Part shown: one piece after another, positions 47,986 through 60,969 of the stretch
Layout of the letters: the number at the start of each line of letters is the position of its first letter
How positions within the stretch are numbered: position 1 is the first letter of the stretch
Assembly (NCBI GenBank): GCA_003971905.1
Contig: RSEE01000020.1
Location: forward strand, 372,001 to 436,000
DNA length: 64,000 nucleotides
Reading direction: 5' to 3'
Source: Moniliella sp. 'wahieum'
Lineage: Eukaryota > Basidiomycota > Moniliellomycetes > Moniliellales > Moniliellaceae
Notes under the pieces: generated by a model
The model's input: only the letters and a program-made list of their open reading frames with translations
Databases searched by the model: none
What the model was told of the DNA's origin: nothing
Translations under genes and position numbers: made by a program

Positions 47986-50900
47986 ATGCATCATGTACAA
48001 CCCATCGCCCATCCTTACCAAGTCGCCACCGCCATGCTTCGACCTCGGCTCAGTGGTGCCGCCCGATGGAACAAGCTCGCACACGTGCACAATGGGACAG
48101 AAGCATCTGCTACCTGTTTCCTCGGCCTGGTCCACGGTGCAGCAGAACGGGAGGTTGCTTTCCAGTGCCGTGCTTGCCAGTTCGACCGATGACCCAGTTT
48201 GATGCACTCAAGCACGCGAAGGTGCGCAAGCACATCCATAACGTGGTGCTGGGTGCGAGGATGGGGGCTAGTCACGCCCACGCCATTGACGAGGTGGCCG
48301 AAGATGCGAGCATGCCCCCCCAGCCACCTAACGCACGCTCGCCTTCCCCTGCTTCCCGTGCCTCTTCACCTGTAGACACTACCATGGCCGAGGACGAGTT
48401 AGGCCAGACGCAGCCCAGTGTTTCCTTTGAACCGCCTTCAAGAGCCCACGGGCGTGTCCTTTGCCGCCGTGGGCGCGTGCACCCGCTCGGCGCCTCGAAT
48501 GAGCGTGTCGAGCAAATCCGCAACCAAGAGACTCTCGAGCACTTGCTTTGGGCCAAGGTGATGATGTGATCGGCGACGAAGATGACTCGAATGGACTGAT
48601 GCCGAGGATGACCTCGACTGGGACAGGGAGATGATGGGCGCAGGGTCGAACGCCACGGCGCACGCAGCCGGATGCATGCGTCTTCCGCCACAGAGAACGG
48701 CAGCATCACGGCTGGCGGCCCAAGCCTCATGCTGCTGAAGCAAGGATCAAGCTTATGGAACGACTGGTGGCCAATCCCCAGCGTCATGGCCTGCCGCAGG
48801 CGTCTTTGAGTCACCAATGGTACGTCACATGTCACATTCTTGCTCTCTTGCTCGTTTGAGTGTGACTGGTGAGATTAACCTGCCAGCCGCAGATCTGGGC
48901 AGTTATGAACGTGTTCTATGGCTCGGTATTCTCCTTCTCAAGGCGCCAGGCCCGGGCAGCATTGCTCTTGATGCGGCTCGCCCGCTGCTTGCAGTGCGCC
49001 ATACCTACATGGCACAAGGTGTCGCAAGTGCGGAGGAAACTCAACGGGCCGTTCACATCTGTTCCGAAGTATGTTGACTCTTCTCTGAGCGAGACGTACT
49101 TCAGTCCATTGGATGAGATCGCACGTCTGGCGTATGGCAACACCCGCTTGCGGAGCGTGATCGAGGACTTGCCAGTGAAGCGAGCTGTGGTGCGCAACGT
49201 ATCAGATGGCCAACGTTTCTATAAGGTCATGTCACGACAGCCGACTGCTGTCAACAGCTGCGGGAGAGTATTTTGGTTGGACGAACCCGCGGCTGTGAAG
49301 AGGCAGAGACCTGACACACAACCTCCCCATCCCCAGCGGATCGTTCTTGTCCAAGGATGGCACATTGAAGCTGACTCAAACGCTCCTCGGCGTGTAATGG
49401 CCCGTGTGAGAGACATGGTTCTGGATGATGGTGCTGGAGGCGCCGCTGGCATGATACGGCAAACATATCGTGTGTCCCCTACAGCTGAACAATCGGTTGT
49501 TCCACTCGACGATCTCACGCCCTTCAAGGAACAGGCCTACCGTCGCCTGTCATTTCGCGACCAGTCTGGTGACGTTGTGGCGCAGAACTCGCTCCGCGCC
49601 ATGTCTAAGGAGCATGGTGCCGACCGCGTTATCTTTGCACCCATGATGGCTTGGTGCGACGACGCGCGCGTTTTCAGCCACAGCCGGCAGCGTGCGGGTG
49701 CAACAGTCATCTACCTGTCCTGGGCCGGTCTTCCTCAAAGCCACCTGTTCGCGGATGAGGGTACGAGTTTGTTCATGGTCAAGCTGGGAACTGATGAAGT
49801 GCGCGCGTTTGAGGCCCTTGTGCGCCAGGTCCAGTATGTCTTTGTTACTAAGCTATCTTATATATATGTCACCGCTGACTGGCATTTCTGCTCAGGATAT
49901 GGGGAAAGACAGGCATCAAGGGGGCCGACGGAATATCAGGCCGCCCGATTGTCCTCCTTGTTCATGCTGTGGTAGCGGACAACCCAGCGGGAAACCACCT
50001 TGCTGCCCGTGCCCTCAGTCCTAGCCCCCTGTGCTGCCGTATTTGCGGGGCCAATTTCCAGAACCGCGGCCATGCTGACCAAATTCTGCATGTGCTCACA
50101 GGAGGTGTGAAGCGAAGCAATAAGCAGATCCAAGCGAACCTCGAGAGGCAGGTGGATCACGCTATCCTGGGCAATAACGCTGCATACGACCGGGAACGCG
50201 CCGCGACGGGCGACAGGGACCCCAACGTCCACCGACTCTGCTGCTCCTGTGTCGCCGACATGGACATGTTCGAGAATAAGGGTGAGAAGCAGCCCATTCA
50301 CACTCGCCCGTCCCGGAAGGGATTTGCTTTGCCTAAGACAAGGGCTAGGGTCATTGAGCTGAACCAATCCGAGGCGGACGATCTGCGACGGAAGAGTTTC
50401 TTGATGTGCCCGGCGCTGTCCCTGCCGCAGTTTGATGTGGCGGACTGCTTTCCCCTCGACTTTCTTCACACCTTCCTCCTCGGAATAGGGAAGGACCTGC
50501 TAAAGTTGGTGGCGACAAGGGTGAAGCCTAAGGCGAAGGAGCAATTGGCGATATTCATCAGCGGTCTCAACACGGAGGGTATCCCTGGCGCAGAGGGCAC
50601 CAAGATCCGAGCTAAGGGTTTGATGGCTAACCTAAAGACTGGGGTTGGGAAAGATGTGCGCACTATGCTTGTGGCTCTCCCATTCGCGGCACTCCCTATC
50701 CTTGAGACCGGAAAAGAGGCCAACAATGAGAAGGAGTTCACGTTTCCGATTCCGCTTTATGATGCTATCGTCGCGGCAGCCGACCTGCATGGTTTGCTTT
50801 CCAGGACATGGTACCCGGCAGCCGGGCAGGCCAGGGCCCAGTTCATGGTACGTCCCACAGCCTTGATTGATATACGGGTTTAGACGCTGACATGCCTGTT

Positions 50901-52191
50901 ATGGCTGGAACAGTACCGGGTGACCCAGACTGCATACCGACTGATCGAACGCCTTTCGAGACTCGGCCCCGACAGCGCCATGATCGCGACGCGACCGAAG
51001 CTCCATCTCCTCCTGGCGCATACGTCTGATGCGCTCGAATTGTTCGGCCCTCTCCAGAACACGGACGCTGCCAGATTCGAGGGTCGCGTGAAGCACATCC
51101 GTGCGTCCGTTGCCCATTGCAACTTCCAGAACCTCCCGCGTGACACCTTGTACAACGTCATGGTCGCCGAGAAGATTCTGCACCACTCTTCACCGGGGTA
51201 TGATGTGTCTAGTGACGGCTCGGTGGTGGCTCGGCCTGGAGCTCCTCCCGGGGTGCTGGAGCAAGGGAAGGAAGAGCCCGACTACGACTCTGATGGCATG
51301 GCGATTCCACGAGTGGTGCTGGCCCCAGCCAAGAACCAATCCTCGGTGGGTTGCAACAACCTCACCGACGAGGAGCTGGGTCGTTTCCAGTTGGCGGACC
51401 GTGTCAAGGTGCGGGCGCAGTACCTGGTGGGCAAGGCGGCTGTTATCGCTACAGGGGAGATGATCCGTGTGGGGATGAACGTGACGATCGGCCAGAAGTC
51501 GGCCGAGTACAGCGCGTCCGCCGACTTTGTTATTGGCAAGATCCTCCGGATTGGGCGCGACCCGTTGGATGAGAAGGCTGCCTGGGTCGGGTACAGGCCG
51601 TACATCATCACGGGTAGCACGCATCGCTCAGGCTGCCGCATTGTCCGCGAACTCGATGATGGTGATGCTCCAGAAGAGTTTGCCCTATTGATGGTGAGCA
51701 CCGATGAGTGCTGAATCCGGCTGCGTGACAATTGCTCATCAAGTACTGACACTGGGACATTGTGACCACAGGATGTTGGCAGCGAGGCGCCTCTCCAGCA
51801 CGCCTGCACCAAGAAGTGCATGATAGAGCAAGACGGCGAGAAAATACTGGTGCACAACTACGAGAAGGACCCAGTCTCGGGGGAGAATGAGGCGATGGAG
51901 TACTTCATCCCGGCGGCTTCTCATTTTAAAGCCAAGAATGGGAAGCGGCTGGTATTGAACGAATACGCTATGCGAAGTCCACCACACCACAAGCCGCACA
52001 TGGACTTGAGGATCAGCTGGAAGTCCCCCGAACTGAGCGCCAACGCGCTGAGCAAAGACGTGGCCCAGAGGATTGCAACGAACGGTGCCATGCACCTGTG
52101 GGACAAGCGCGCCAAGAAGAAGACACCTGCCGTGGCCGCTGTCGGAGGAGGGGGCAACAGCGGCGACTCTTCGGACAGTGATAATGATTGA
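47986..52191 (+). mobile_element. DDE-type transposase gene (Tnp2/CMC-like, basidiomycete type)
   Basis: Large transposase. From 48893 to 52191 four exons (48893-49833, 49896-50847, 50914-51693, 51772-52191) join with canonical introns into one open frame of 1030 residues. Markers of the basidiomycete Tnp2-like family are VIFAPMMAWCDDARVFSHS (first catalytic-Asp region), VIYLSWAGLPQSHLF, CCRICGANFQNRGHADQI (zinc-binding-like), the DVADCFPLDFLHTFLLGIGK block (second Asp/His region) and RPKLHLLLAHTSDALELFGP with RFEGRVKHIRASVAHCN. The C-terminal region carries basic (DKRAKKKTP) and Ser/Asp-rich ends. Upstream, 47986-48819 holds coding sequence (CRACQFDR; KHAKVRKHIHNVVLGARMGA) ending at a GTACGT donor (48820), but its exon structure is unresolved and needs one or two frame changes. 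I could not find terminal inverted repeats or a target-site duplication by eye. Confidence 0.8.
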
Positions 52192-53867
52192 TGCGAGAAC
52201 CAAATGGACATATGCATCGCGCGATGAGGATGAGTATAGGTTTGGTGTCAGTAGTCAGTCGTCAGTAGCCAGGCCATAGGGTGGTGCGCATCCCGGACCC
52301 ATCAGCCGGAACCTCTCGAGACGTGAGATGGGGCGGTGGGCGGCGCTTTGACATGATGCGCATGCGCACATAAGCTTCTTTTGCCGGCGAACGAGCCAGG
52401 TGACGGGTGACTGTCATGCGTCCCATGCGCACGGGCATGGCCGAAGCGAAGGGGCGGTTATGGAGTAAGAGGCCAGACGGTGAGGCGTCGGTTGCAGCCC
52501 CAAATGGATGTCGCCACAAGCGTCGGGTCTCTGCCACGGCCTCCTCAGCCCCACTCCGCTTATCCAGCCGATCTACCCATTTTCCAATCCCGCCATGACC
52601 CATGTTTCAATTTTTCACACCCGCCCGTGCTGCCTGTGAAATCGGCCGCACTGCAATACGGAGGGGAACCGCGGCGAGGCGTTTGCAGGCGCCGCTGCCT
52701 TGCCGGCGGGAAAAGCGGGGTTTAAAAAAAACGTTATGTGAAGAATAAATCGAAAGACGATACGTGGGGCCCGCACCATGCATGCACCATGCTTAAAACG
52801 TTTTCTAATGTGTTGAAAGCAGTTTATACTTTCGCGAGACCGCCACTGGGGTGCTGGGCATGTTGGCCACATAGGTGGTGGGAAGCAAACGGGATCGAGG
52901 GACAAGTGGTGATTATGCAATGATAATGATGTTAATGATTCATAATCGGCACGCGATCGATGGCGTCGGGCGTGAGAAAAAACCAGGTGGATGCAGAAGA
53001 GGTGGCTGTGGTGGGGCAGGCGTGTGGACCATTTTTTTTTGGGCACGATTAATTGATTGAGAGGGACAGGGACTAGTGATCGATGGACAAGGCATGGAGA
53101 CGATAGGGAGAGCCAACGCGCAGCGCAGATGTGGATACACACCACGGGCGCGTGTTGCGATCGGCTCGTTCGGTATAGCGGTTGCGTGGCTCCGGGGCGG
53201 CCACAGGAGCTTTGCGCCTTAGGAAAAAAGCTCAAGCTGAGCTGAGCGCCTGGCCGCGCTCTGCCCGCCCGCCGGACTCAGCGGGTGGGTGCTGAGTGCT
53301 GGCTGAGCGTTGAGTGGGCGTGGCGTGAAAGGAAGGGGCGGTGAGAAAACAAGCGAGAGGGCCGTGGGAAGCAACACCCAAGGCAGGCGCGCCTTTGGTT
53401 GGGTGGAGTTGCTTTTGCGGGGGGGCGAGATAACGGCGGCAGGCGCACTGGGCCAGTGTGTGGGGCATGTTGGAGCCCCGTTTTTTAGGCTCCTGGGGCG
53501 GCAACGCGCCAGTGTGCCTGCCAAGGGCGGTGCGAAAGTGGCGCCGTGCAGCGGCCGAAGCAAACGTGGCACGCGTCAGCAGGGGTCCGCCTGGCCAGCG
53601 ACTGGCGCTGTGCCGCATCTGCGCCGTCTGCTGCGCCGCCCGCTGCGCCGAGGTACGCTCTGCGCCGCTTGGGCCCGCGCTCGGCCACTGGGCCAGTGTA
53701 TGCCAGCGCACGGGCCCAGCACCCCCACCAAAAAAATAAGCGGGCAGCCGATTGCTTCCTTCGCTCCTCTCTTCCCCCGCTTTATCTGTGGCCTTCTCCT
53801 TTTTCTCGCCCCCCCCTCCCCACCACCACCAACACCACCACCCGATCTGACCAGCACAGAACGGACG
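52192..53867. other. Region between mobile element and pyruvate carboxylase
   Basis: 52192-52740 should contain the right end of the element but I see no obvious terminal repeat. 52740-53230 is less GC-rich. 53230-53867 is the pyruvate carboxylase promoter, ending in a CT-rich leader with CACCACCACC repeats just before the start. No gene seen. Confidence 0.45.
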
Positions 53868-56800
53868 ATGGCAGCCCACAACCCGTCGGTCGTCGACCCC
53901 TTCGTCAGCGTGCCCGCCACGCCCAGCGTTCTCACCGGACATGCCATTCCCACCCTTGCAAAAATCCGCCAGAACATGGGCGGCGCTGACGATGGAGAGC
54001 CCCTGCGCAAGCTCATGGTCGCCAATCGCGGCGAGATTGCTATCCGCGTCTTTCGCACTGCTCACGAGTTGCCATGTCCACAGTCGCCATCTACTCCAAC
54101 GAAGACCGCATGTCAGCCCACCGCTGGAAGGCCGACGAGGCATACCAGGTCGGGGCAGGCCTCTCGGCTGTTGGTGCCTACCTGGCGATCGATGATATTA
54201 TCCGCATTGCTCTGGACCACGGGGTTGACATGATTCAGATGTATTCCTTTTTCCTTCCTTGATCGACGGTGGTGATGTGGCTAACTTCCATCCCCTCTAG
54301 CCCGGGTATGGTTTCCTGTCGGAGAACGCCGAGTTTGCACGCAAAGTCGAGGCTGCCGGAATTGCTTTCATTGGCCCGCGTCCTGAGACGATCGATGGAT
54401 TGGGCGACAGGTCAAGGCTCGTGACCTGGCCCGCCGGGCGGGGGTGTCGATTGTGCCGGGTACGCCTGGCCCGATTGAGAGCTACGAAGAGGCCAAAGAT
54501 TTCATCAAAGAGGCCGGTTTCCCTGTCATTATCAAGGCTGCCATGGGCGGTGGTGGCCGCGGCATGCGTGTTGTTCGCAGTGCCGATGAATTTGAGCAAG
54601 CCTTTTCGATGGCCAAGTCGGAAGCCAAGTCGGCCTTTGGTGACCCAACTGTGTTCATTGAGCGCTTCCTTGACCACCCCCGCCACATTGAGGTTCAGCT
54701 CCTGGCTGATGGCGAGGGCAATGTGGTTCACCTGTATGAGCGTGACTGCTCAGTGCAGCGCCGGCATCAAAAGGTGGTTGAGGTCGCTCCGGCCTCCAAC
54801 TTGCATGAGAAGGTGCGCCAGGCCATCTTGAATGATGCGGTTAAGCTGGCCAAGACGGCGGGCTACCGCAACGCCGGCACTGCCGAGTTCCTTGTTGACC
54901 AGCAGAACCGCCACTACTTTATCGAAATCAACCCACGACTCCAAGTCGAGCACACCATCACCGAGGAGATCACGGGCATTGACATTGTCGGGGCTCAGAT
55001 TCAAATCGCAGCAGGTGCGACATTGGACGACCTGGGACTGACCCAGCAGACAATCCAGAAGCGTGGTTCGGCCATTCAATGTCGTATCACCACGGAGGAC
55101 CCGACTCAGAACTTCCAACCTGACACCGGCAAAATTGAGGTCTACCGCTCGGCTGGCGGGAACGGTGTCCGCCTTGATGCCTCCAGTGGGTTTGCCGGTG
55201 CGCAGATTACCCCCCACTATGACTCCCTCTTGGTCAAGGTCACCTGCCGTGGAGCGACGTACGAAGTGACAAGGCGCAAGATGCTTCGTGCGCTGGTCGA
55301 ATTCCGTATCCGGGGAGTCAAGACCAACATCCCTTTCCTTGTCCGCCTCATCACGCACGACTCCTTTGCCTCGGCCAACACTTGGACGACAATGATCGAT
55401 GACACCCCCGAGCTCTTCAACCTGGTCCAGAGCCAGAACCGAGCCCAAAAGCTCCTCGCTTACCTGGGCGATATGGCGGTCAACGGTACTTCAATTCAAG
55501 GTCAGATGGGCGAGCCAGGGCTTAAGACGGAGGTGGAGATCCCGCCCTTGACCAACCCAGATGACCCGACGAAAACAATTGACACGGCGGTGCCGTGCCA
55601 GGAGGGATGGCGCTCCATCCTTCTCCACGAGGGTCCTGAGGCATTTGCCAAGGCAGTGCGAGCCTACAAGGGCACTCTGATTATGGATACGACGTGGCGT
55701 GATGCACACCAGTCTCTCCTGGCCACACGTCTGCGTACGATCGAGATGACCAACATTGCCAAGACCACCTCGTACGCGTTGAAGAACGCGTTTTCCCTCG
55801 AGTGCTGGGGGGGCTACGTTCGATGTTGCCATGCGTTTCTTGTATGAGGACCCTTGGGAGCGCTTGCGCAAACTGCGCAAGCTTGTTCCCAACATTCCCT
55901 TCCAGGCACTTATCCGTGGTGCCAACGCCGTCGGTTACACGTCGTACCCGGACAACCTGATCTACGAGTTTAGCAAGAAGGCGGTTGAGAACGGCCTGGA
56001 CATCTTCCGTGTCTTTGATTCGCTCAACGACCTAGGCAGTTTGCGCTGGGCATTGATGCAGCCAAGAAGGCGGGTGGAGTGGCGGAAGGTACGGTGTGCT
56101 ACACGGGCGACGTGGCCAACCCAAAGCCCACCCCAAGTACACGCTCGACTACTACATGCACCTCGTCGACGAGTTGGTCAGACGGGCATTCACATTCTCG
56201 GTGTCAAGGATATGGCTGGTCTGCTGAAGCCGCGGCGGCCCGTCTGCTGATCGGCACCATCCGCAAAAAGTACCCCGACTTGCCCATCCATGTGCACTCG
56301 CACGACACCGCGGGGATTGCACTAAGCTCCATGCTGGCTGCTGCTGAGGCTGGAGCTGATGTGGTGGATGTTGCGATCGATTCCATGTCGGGTCTTACGT
56401 CACAGCCTTCGATGGGTGCTTTGGTCGCCGCTCTGGAACAGACGGGCCTTGGACCTGGGATTCGACATGAGGACATTATGGCGCTCAACCTCTACTGGAC
56501 CTCGGTGCGCCAACTGTACCAGTGCTTTGAGCAAGAAGTCAGGCATCGGACTCGTCCGTGTTTGACCACGAGATGCCTGGTGGGCAATACACCAATCTCA
56601 TGTTCCAGTCCATGTCCCTCGGCTTGGGAAGTCGTGGAGTGAAATCAAGAAGGCCTACATTGTAGCTAACAAGCTCTGTGGCGACATTGTCAAAGTTACT
56701 CCATCCTCCAAGGTCGTCGGCGACTTTGCTCAGTTCCTTGTTGCCAACAAGTTGACCAAAGCCGAGGTGGAAGCGCGTGCCGACAAGCTTGACTTCCCAA

Positions 56801-57523
56801 GCTCAGTCATTGAATTTTCCAAGGCTACGGCACCCCACCCCACCGGGCGGGTTCCCCGAGCCGTTGCGGACCAAGATCTTGCGCGGCAAGCCCAAGATCC
56901 AAGGGCGCCCTGGCGCAACGATGGCGCCAGTGGACCTACGCCAGATCAAGAAGGACTTGACAAAGAAGTACGGCAAGACGATCACCACGGCAGATGCGAT
57001 CAGCTATGCCATGTACCCTAAGGTGTTTGAGGAGTTCCATGCCTTTTTGGACCAGTATGGGGACCTGTCCCACCTTCCGACTCGCTACTTCCTTAGCAAG
57101 GCCCCCGTCGGCGAGGAGATTCACGCCTACATTGACCGTGGCAAGTTGCTCATCATCAAGCTTTTGGCGGTGGGAGCCGTCAATGCAGACAAGGGCACGC
57201 GCGAAGTGTTTTTTGAGCTGAACGCCGAGCCCCGCTCCATCATTGTCGAGGACAAGAGCGCAGCCGTGGAGACCGTGCACCGTGAGCGGGCGCGTGCGGG
57301 CGAGGCAGGTGAGGTGGGATCCCCGTTGGCTGCGGTGGTGGTGGAAGTGCGAGCGCAGGAGGGCCACCAGGTCAAGGCAGGCGACCCCCTGGCGGTGCTG
57401 AGCGCGATGAAGATGGAAACCGTTGTTTCCTCTCCCGTTTCGGGCAAGGTGAAGCGGATCGTAGTTGAGGCAGGCGACTCGGTCTCGGCTGGCGACTTGC
57501 TGTTTGTTGTGGGCCACGAATAG
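53868..57523 (+). CDS. PYC1: Pyruvate carboxylase
   Basis: Biotin enzyme that carboxylates pyruvate to oxaloacetate for gluconeogenesis and anaplerosis; cytosolic in most fungi, and no presequence is visible here. The start at 53868 gives [12 protein letters not shown]. Biotin carboxylase domain: [60 protein letters not shown], the Gly-rich ATP-grasp loop [32 protein letters not shown]. Carboxyltransferase domain: [60 protein letters not shown]. The C-terminal biotinyl domain has [16 protein letters not shown] with the biotin-accepting Lys near 57410 and ends VVGHE. A short intron is near 54250-54300. The length fits a ~1190-aa enzyme. Frameshifts occur near 54070, 54250, 54410, 55810, 56050, 56165, 56220, 56550, 56640 and 56835, all between conserved blocks. 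Confidence 0.97.
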
Positions 57524-58483
57524 TTGTTTGTTTGTTGCCCCCTATGATCATGCAGATCATGCACTCGTGCATCATCAGATCTCAGATCGCAGATCTCAGC
57601 GTTCGCCCTCGCTACTTTCCTATGTCCCTCCTATCTTCTACCGTCTACATTGTCATCTCACTTGATCCACAAAAAAAGGCGAGAAAGAGTCAGAACTGGC
57701 CTCGTTCTAACCTGCGTTTATGCAGTATGTTATAGAGCACGGCTGGTATAGGCGCATTGCAGTGGGGATGCAACGTTAGTAGAAACCGTGTCTGTAGATC
57801 GCCCGTAGGCGCGGCGGGCGAGCAAAAGGGTAGGATCAGTCCGTTGGTGGAGAGCTACTCAAGACTCAAATGCGTTAGATAGGGCATTAGTATATCATCA
57901 GAAAGGCGCAAGGTCCCCGTTTCTAAAAGACTCAAGCCAATCAATCGCGTTGTTGAATCATATGCAAAAGATGTCGACACCACACACTTCATACGCCTTT
58001 CCAACCCGTCGTCCCACCACAAGGTTGCGTTCGCTTTGTGTTATGGCAGCATTTCGTTATGGCCCACCTCCTCCACTGGTTCTCGTTGGGAGTGCTCCTT
58101 AGCGCGTACTACGAGATTACCATCAGATTACCTCTTCCACATCCATAGTACCTCGAGCATGTCTCGTTCCCTGTCCTCCCAGTCGCGTATTCTCAAGGTC
58201 GAAGAGATGGAACAAGGGCACGGAAGAGCCCACGTACAATGGATTGGTCCTAGCGGCTCGCTTGCGGCCCAGCTTCACCAACGGTGGATTCGCCACTACA
58301 AAGACAAGTGCGTCAGACTTCAGGATGCAGTAAATCCATACCTATGCGACGGGACGGTGGAGCCTAGAGCGGGGGGAGGAGGGAGATGAGAGATATAGTC
58401 GGGCCACAGGGGGAGGATCCACGTGAGCGACCAGTGGCCACCGACCAAGGTGCCAAGCGGGGCGGTACCCATCAGGCCAAGTA
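57524..58483. other. Convergent intergenic region, pyruvate carboxylase and cullin-1
   Basis: 3' flanks of both genes. AGATCATGCA/GTGCATCATC/AGATCTCAGATC palindromic motifs at 57550-57598. A + frame at 58036-58389 is open for 117 codons but unrecognised and probably fortuitous. Confidence 0.45.
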
Positions 58484-60969
58484 CTAGTACAAGTCCTTCT
58501 GACCCTCGACGCGCTCAAGGTACTCCTTGTCAATCAACACGTCGATGGCTTTCTTGATGTCGGGAACGGCCGGCTTGAAGCGGGTGAGAATCTGTTCAAT
58601 GACCGCAGAGATCAACAGGTTATGCTTGAGTTGTTTGCGTGCTTTCATGATGCGCACAATCGCGGCTTGGATCTTGATTTCGCGCTCCTGCTGCACACTC
58701 TGCAGCACCTCGTTGCTCTCTTGTTTCTGCTCCGTCTTGATCGGTACGTTCAGGTTGAACTTGAGCTTCTTCGATTTGAATGCGCGGTTGATCTTGAACT
58801 TCTTGCCTCCGTCCATCGGAAGCACCACCTTGGCCTTACTCAAGAGAGTGAGGTTGGGCTTCAGCAACTCATCGGAAATGTCCGTCGCGGAACGGATCTC
58901 GTTGTACGTCAGAGTCGCGTCGGCGCCTCGTTGAACGCCATCAAAATGGCCGCCTGCCAGGCCGAAGTCATGAGAGTGTACTCTTGATCGAAGCACTTGG
59001 CCGTCAGCTCGGCCCGGGACATGTTCCACAGATAATCCAACTTGCGTCCTTGAAAGCGCTTTTCCGTGTAAAACGTATTGAACTGGTTGATGTACCGCTG
59101 CAGGCTCTTGGTGGAATAAAGCCAGAGTTGGATTTGGTCAGGGGCCAGTGCACACTGCTCAACACCATCGCACTAAAGTCCATCTTGGGCTTAGGCACAC
59201 CCAACTCGACCGAGTATTCAGTAAAGCTATTGTTGAGCTCTTTGCTGAGATTGACGTCTTGGAACATGCGCTGCAGTGCACTCGTGTACTCAAACCCACA
59301 GGCCTCCTTAAGCTTGGTGATCATGTACAACTCGGCATCGTCTGATGTTGACGTCTGCTGCACTAGCCGGCCAGCGAGGTGCTTCGAATAGAACTTCTGG
59401 AACACGTCCTTGTCGGTCAGGTACTTGAAGATGACCATCACATCGTCCAAATCTTGTTCGAGGCGGCCCTCTTGATGGCCCTTGACACCCTTGTTGAGGA
59501 GCCGGTGTGTGTTGGGCGACTAGAGCAGGGACTTGGACAGACTCGTGCCGGTGACCGCGTTGGAGTTGACAAAGCTGGAGCATGCTTTATCCAAGGCGGC
59601 ATGCATCTTGGCCTCGTTGGCAAAGCACTCTTTGACGATACTGACACATGAATCGTGGACATCAAGGATAGCCTTGAAGTAAACATCAGCATCGACCTCG
59701 CCACCCTTGGCGAGACTTCGGTTGCTTCAAGCCCCTTGTTCTGACAAAGTGTTCAAACTTGACCCGGAAGTTGGGAAGGAGATGGACCACGTTGCAGAGC
59801 AACCGGTACATCCGCGTCAGATCGTCCTTTTGATCACGGCGAAGAAGGTCATCAAAGATGCCATCAAAGCGCCAACTTGGTCTGCCAGCAAGGCTTGGTA
59901 GCAGTTGGATTGCAATCTATACTCAGTCGTGGCATGGAGGTAGCGTTGCACCCGCTCCTCCTCCTCCCGCAGACGCACTTCAACCTTCTTCATGTAGTCC
60001 GTTACCCCATTCTTGGCGATGTACTCGGCCGACTCGGCCTGGTAAAAGCGCGTTGTCTCCTCAAGGAAGTACTCTTCAAAGCCCTTGCTGTACACGATCA
60101 GATCAGGTGGTCGCGCTTCGTCCTGGGTTACGCCGAGCGTGACAAAGCTGCTGATGACCGTCTTCAGCATGCTCGTGTCGACAATCTCGCCGTTGCGCTG
60201 CCGTTCCACTTGACGTAGGAGGGCATTGGTAAGCTTCAACTTGTCGTGCTGCTGCAGTTGGCGGTACATGAACTCCTTCCATTGAATCAAGGCAACCTGC
60301 ACGCGTTGGGGGGAGGTGAGTATGTCAGGGAACAAGGTCGAACGTCGAGACTACCAAAGGAGGAAAACAGAGGGAAGAAGACATACAACATAGATAGTGT
60401 GTACATCAAGGCTGCCATTTGCCTTCTGGTACGACACCCAGCGCCGGTTCAGGTAAGAGCAGAGGTGGTTGACGTACTTGGCCCCGTCGGTATACCGCTC
60501 CCATTGCTTGCGGTAGTACTGCAGCAATTGTTCGTCCTCCAATTCCTCGGCGCCCGCGTAGATCTTCCGTACGCGGTTCTCCAGGTACTCAACGATCTTG
60601 AGATACATTTCCTTCCCGAGCATCTGCACACCCGCCCGTCCGTACGGTCGCTGGGCCGGTGGGGCAAAGCCTACGCCAGTACAGTAGTTGTAAATTCGGG
60701 TGAAGAGATGCGAGTAGTCGTTGTGGCTCACCTCCTCGGTTTGGGAAACCATCTGGACAAAATTGCAGCGTGGTTAGGACAGAGGCGGCGCGGATCAGCA
60801 CAGGGACATACCAGACGTTCAATGCCGCTCTCGACAAAGCGCCAGACCTCATCAGGTCTGTGCTCATGCGGATGTGCAGGAGCGCAGGTCATGGTCAGTA
60901 GACGCGGGGGGGAGGGATGCGTGCATGAAGGACATACGAGGCCAAGTTGGAAAGACCGGCCATGGCCAT
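58484..60969 (-). CDS. CUL1: Cullin-1 (SCF ubiquitin ligase scaffold)
   Basis: Scaffold of SCF E3 ligases, binding Skp1/F-box proteins at the N-terminus and Rbx1 at the C-terminus. A 32-nt first exon (60969-60938, MAMAGLSNLAS) joins PDEVWRFVESGIERL (60857-60812), then MVSQTEEVSHNDYSHLFTRI with YNYCTGVG (from 60752), and VHTIYV to VALIQWKEFMYRQLQQHDKL across the intron ending at 60297. Cullin-repeat blocks include GFEEYFLEETTRFYQAES. The cullin homology domain shows DVMVIFKYLTDKDVFQKFYS, KHLAGRL, DFSAMVLSSVHW, RKLDYLWNMSRAELT. The C-terminal winged helix carries the neddylation site IVRIMKARKQLKHN and ends LERVEGQKDLY, typical of the family. Frameshifts are near 59820, 59700, 59520, 59450, 59150 and 58940. 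Head to head with SUS1. Confidence 0.94.

Noticed and set aside
53868-57523. Pyruvate carboxylase as a pseudogene
   Set aside because: All catalytic and biotin motifs are conserved and the breaks match the indel pattern seen in every other host gene.
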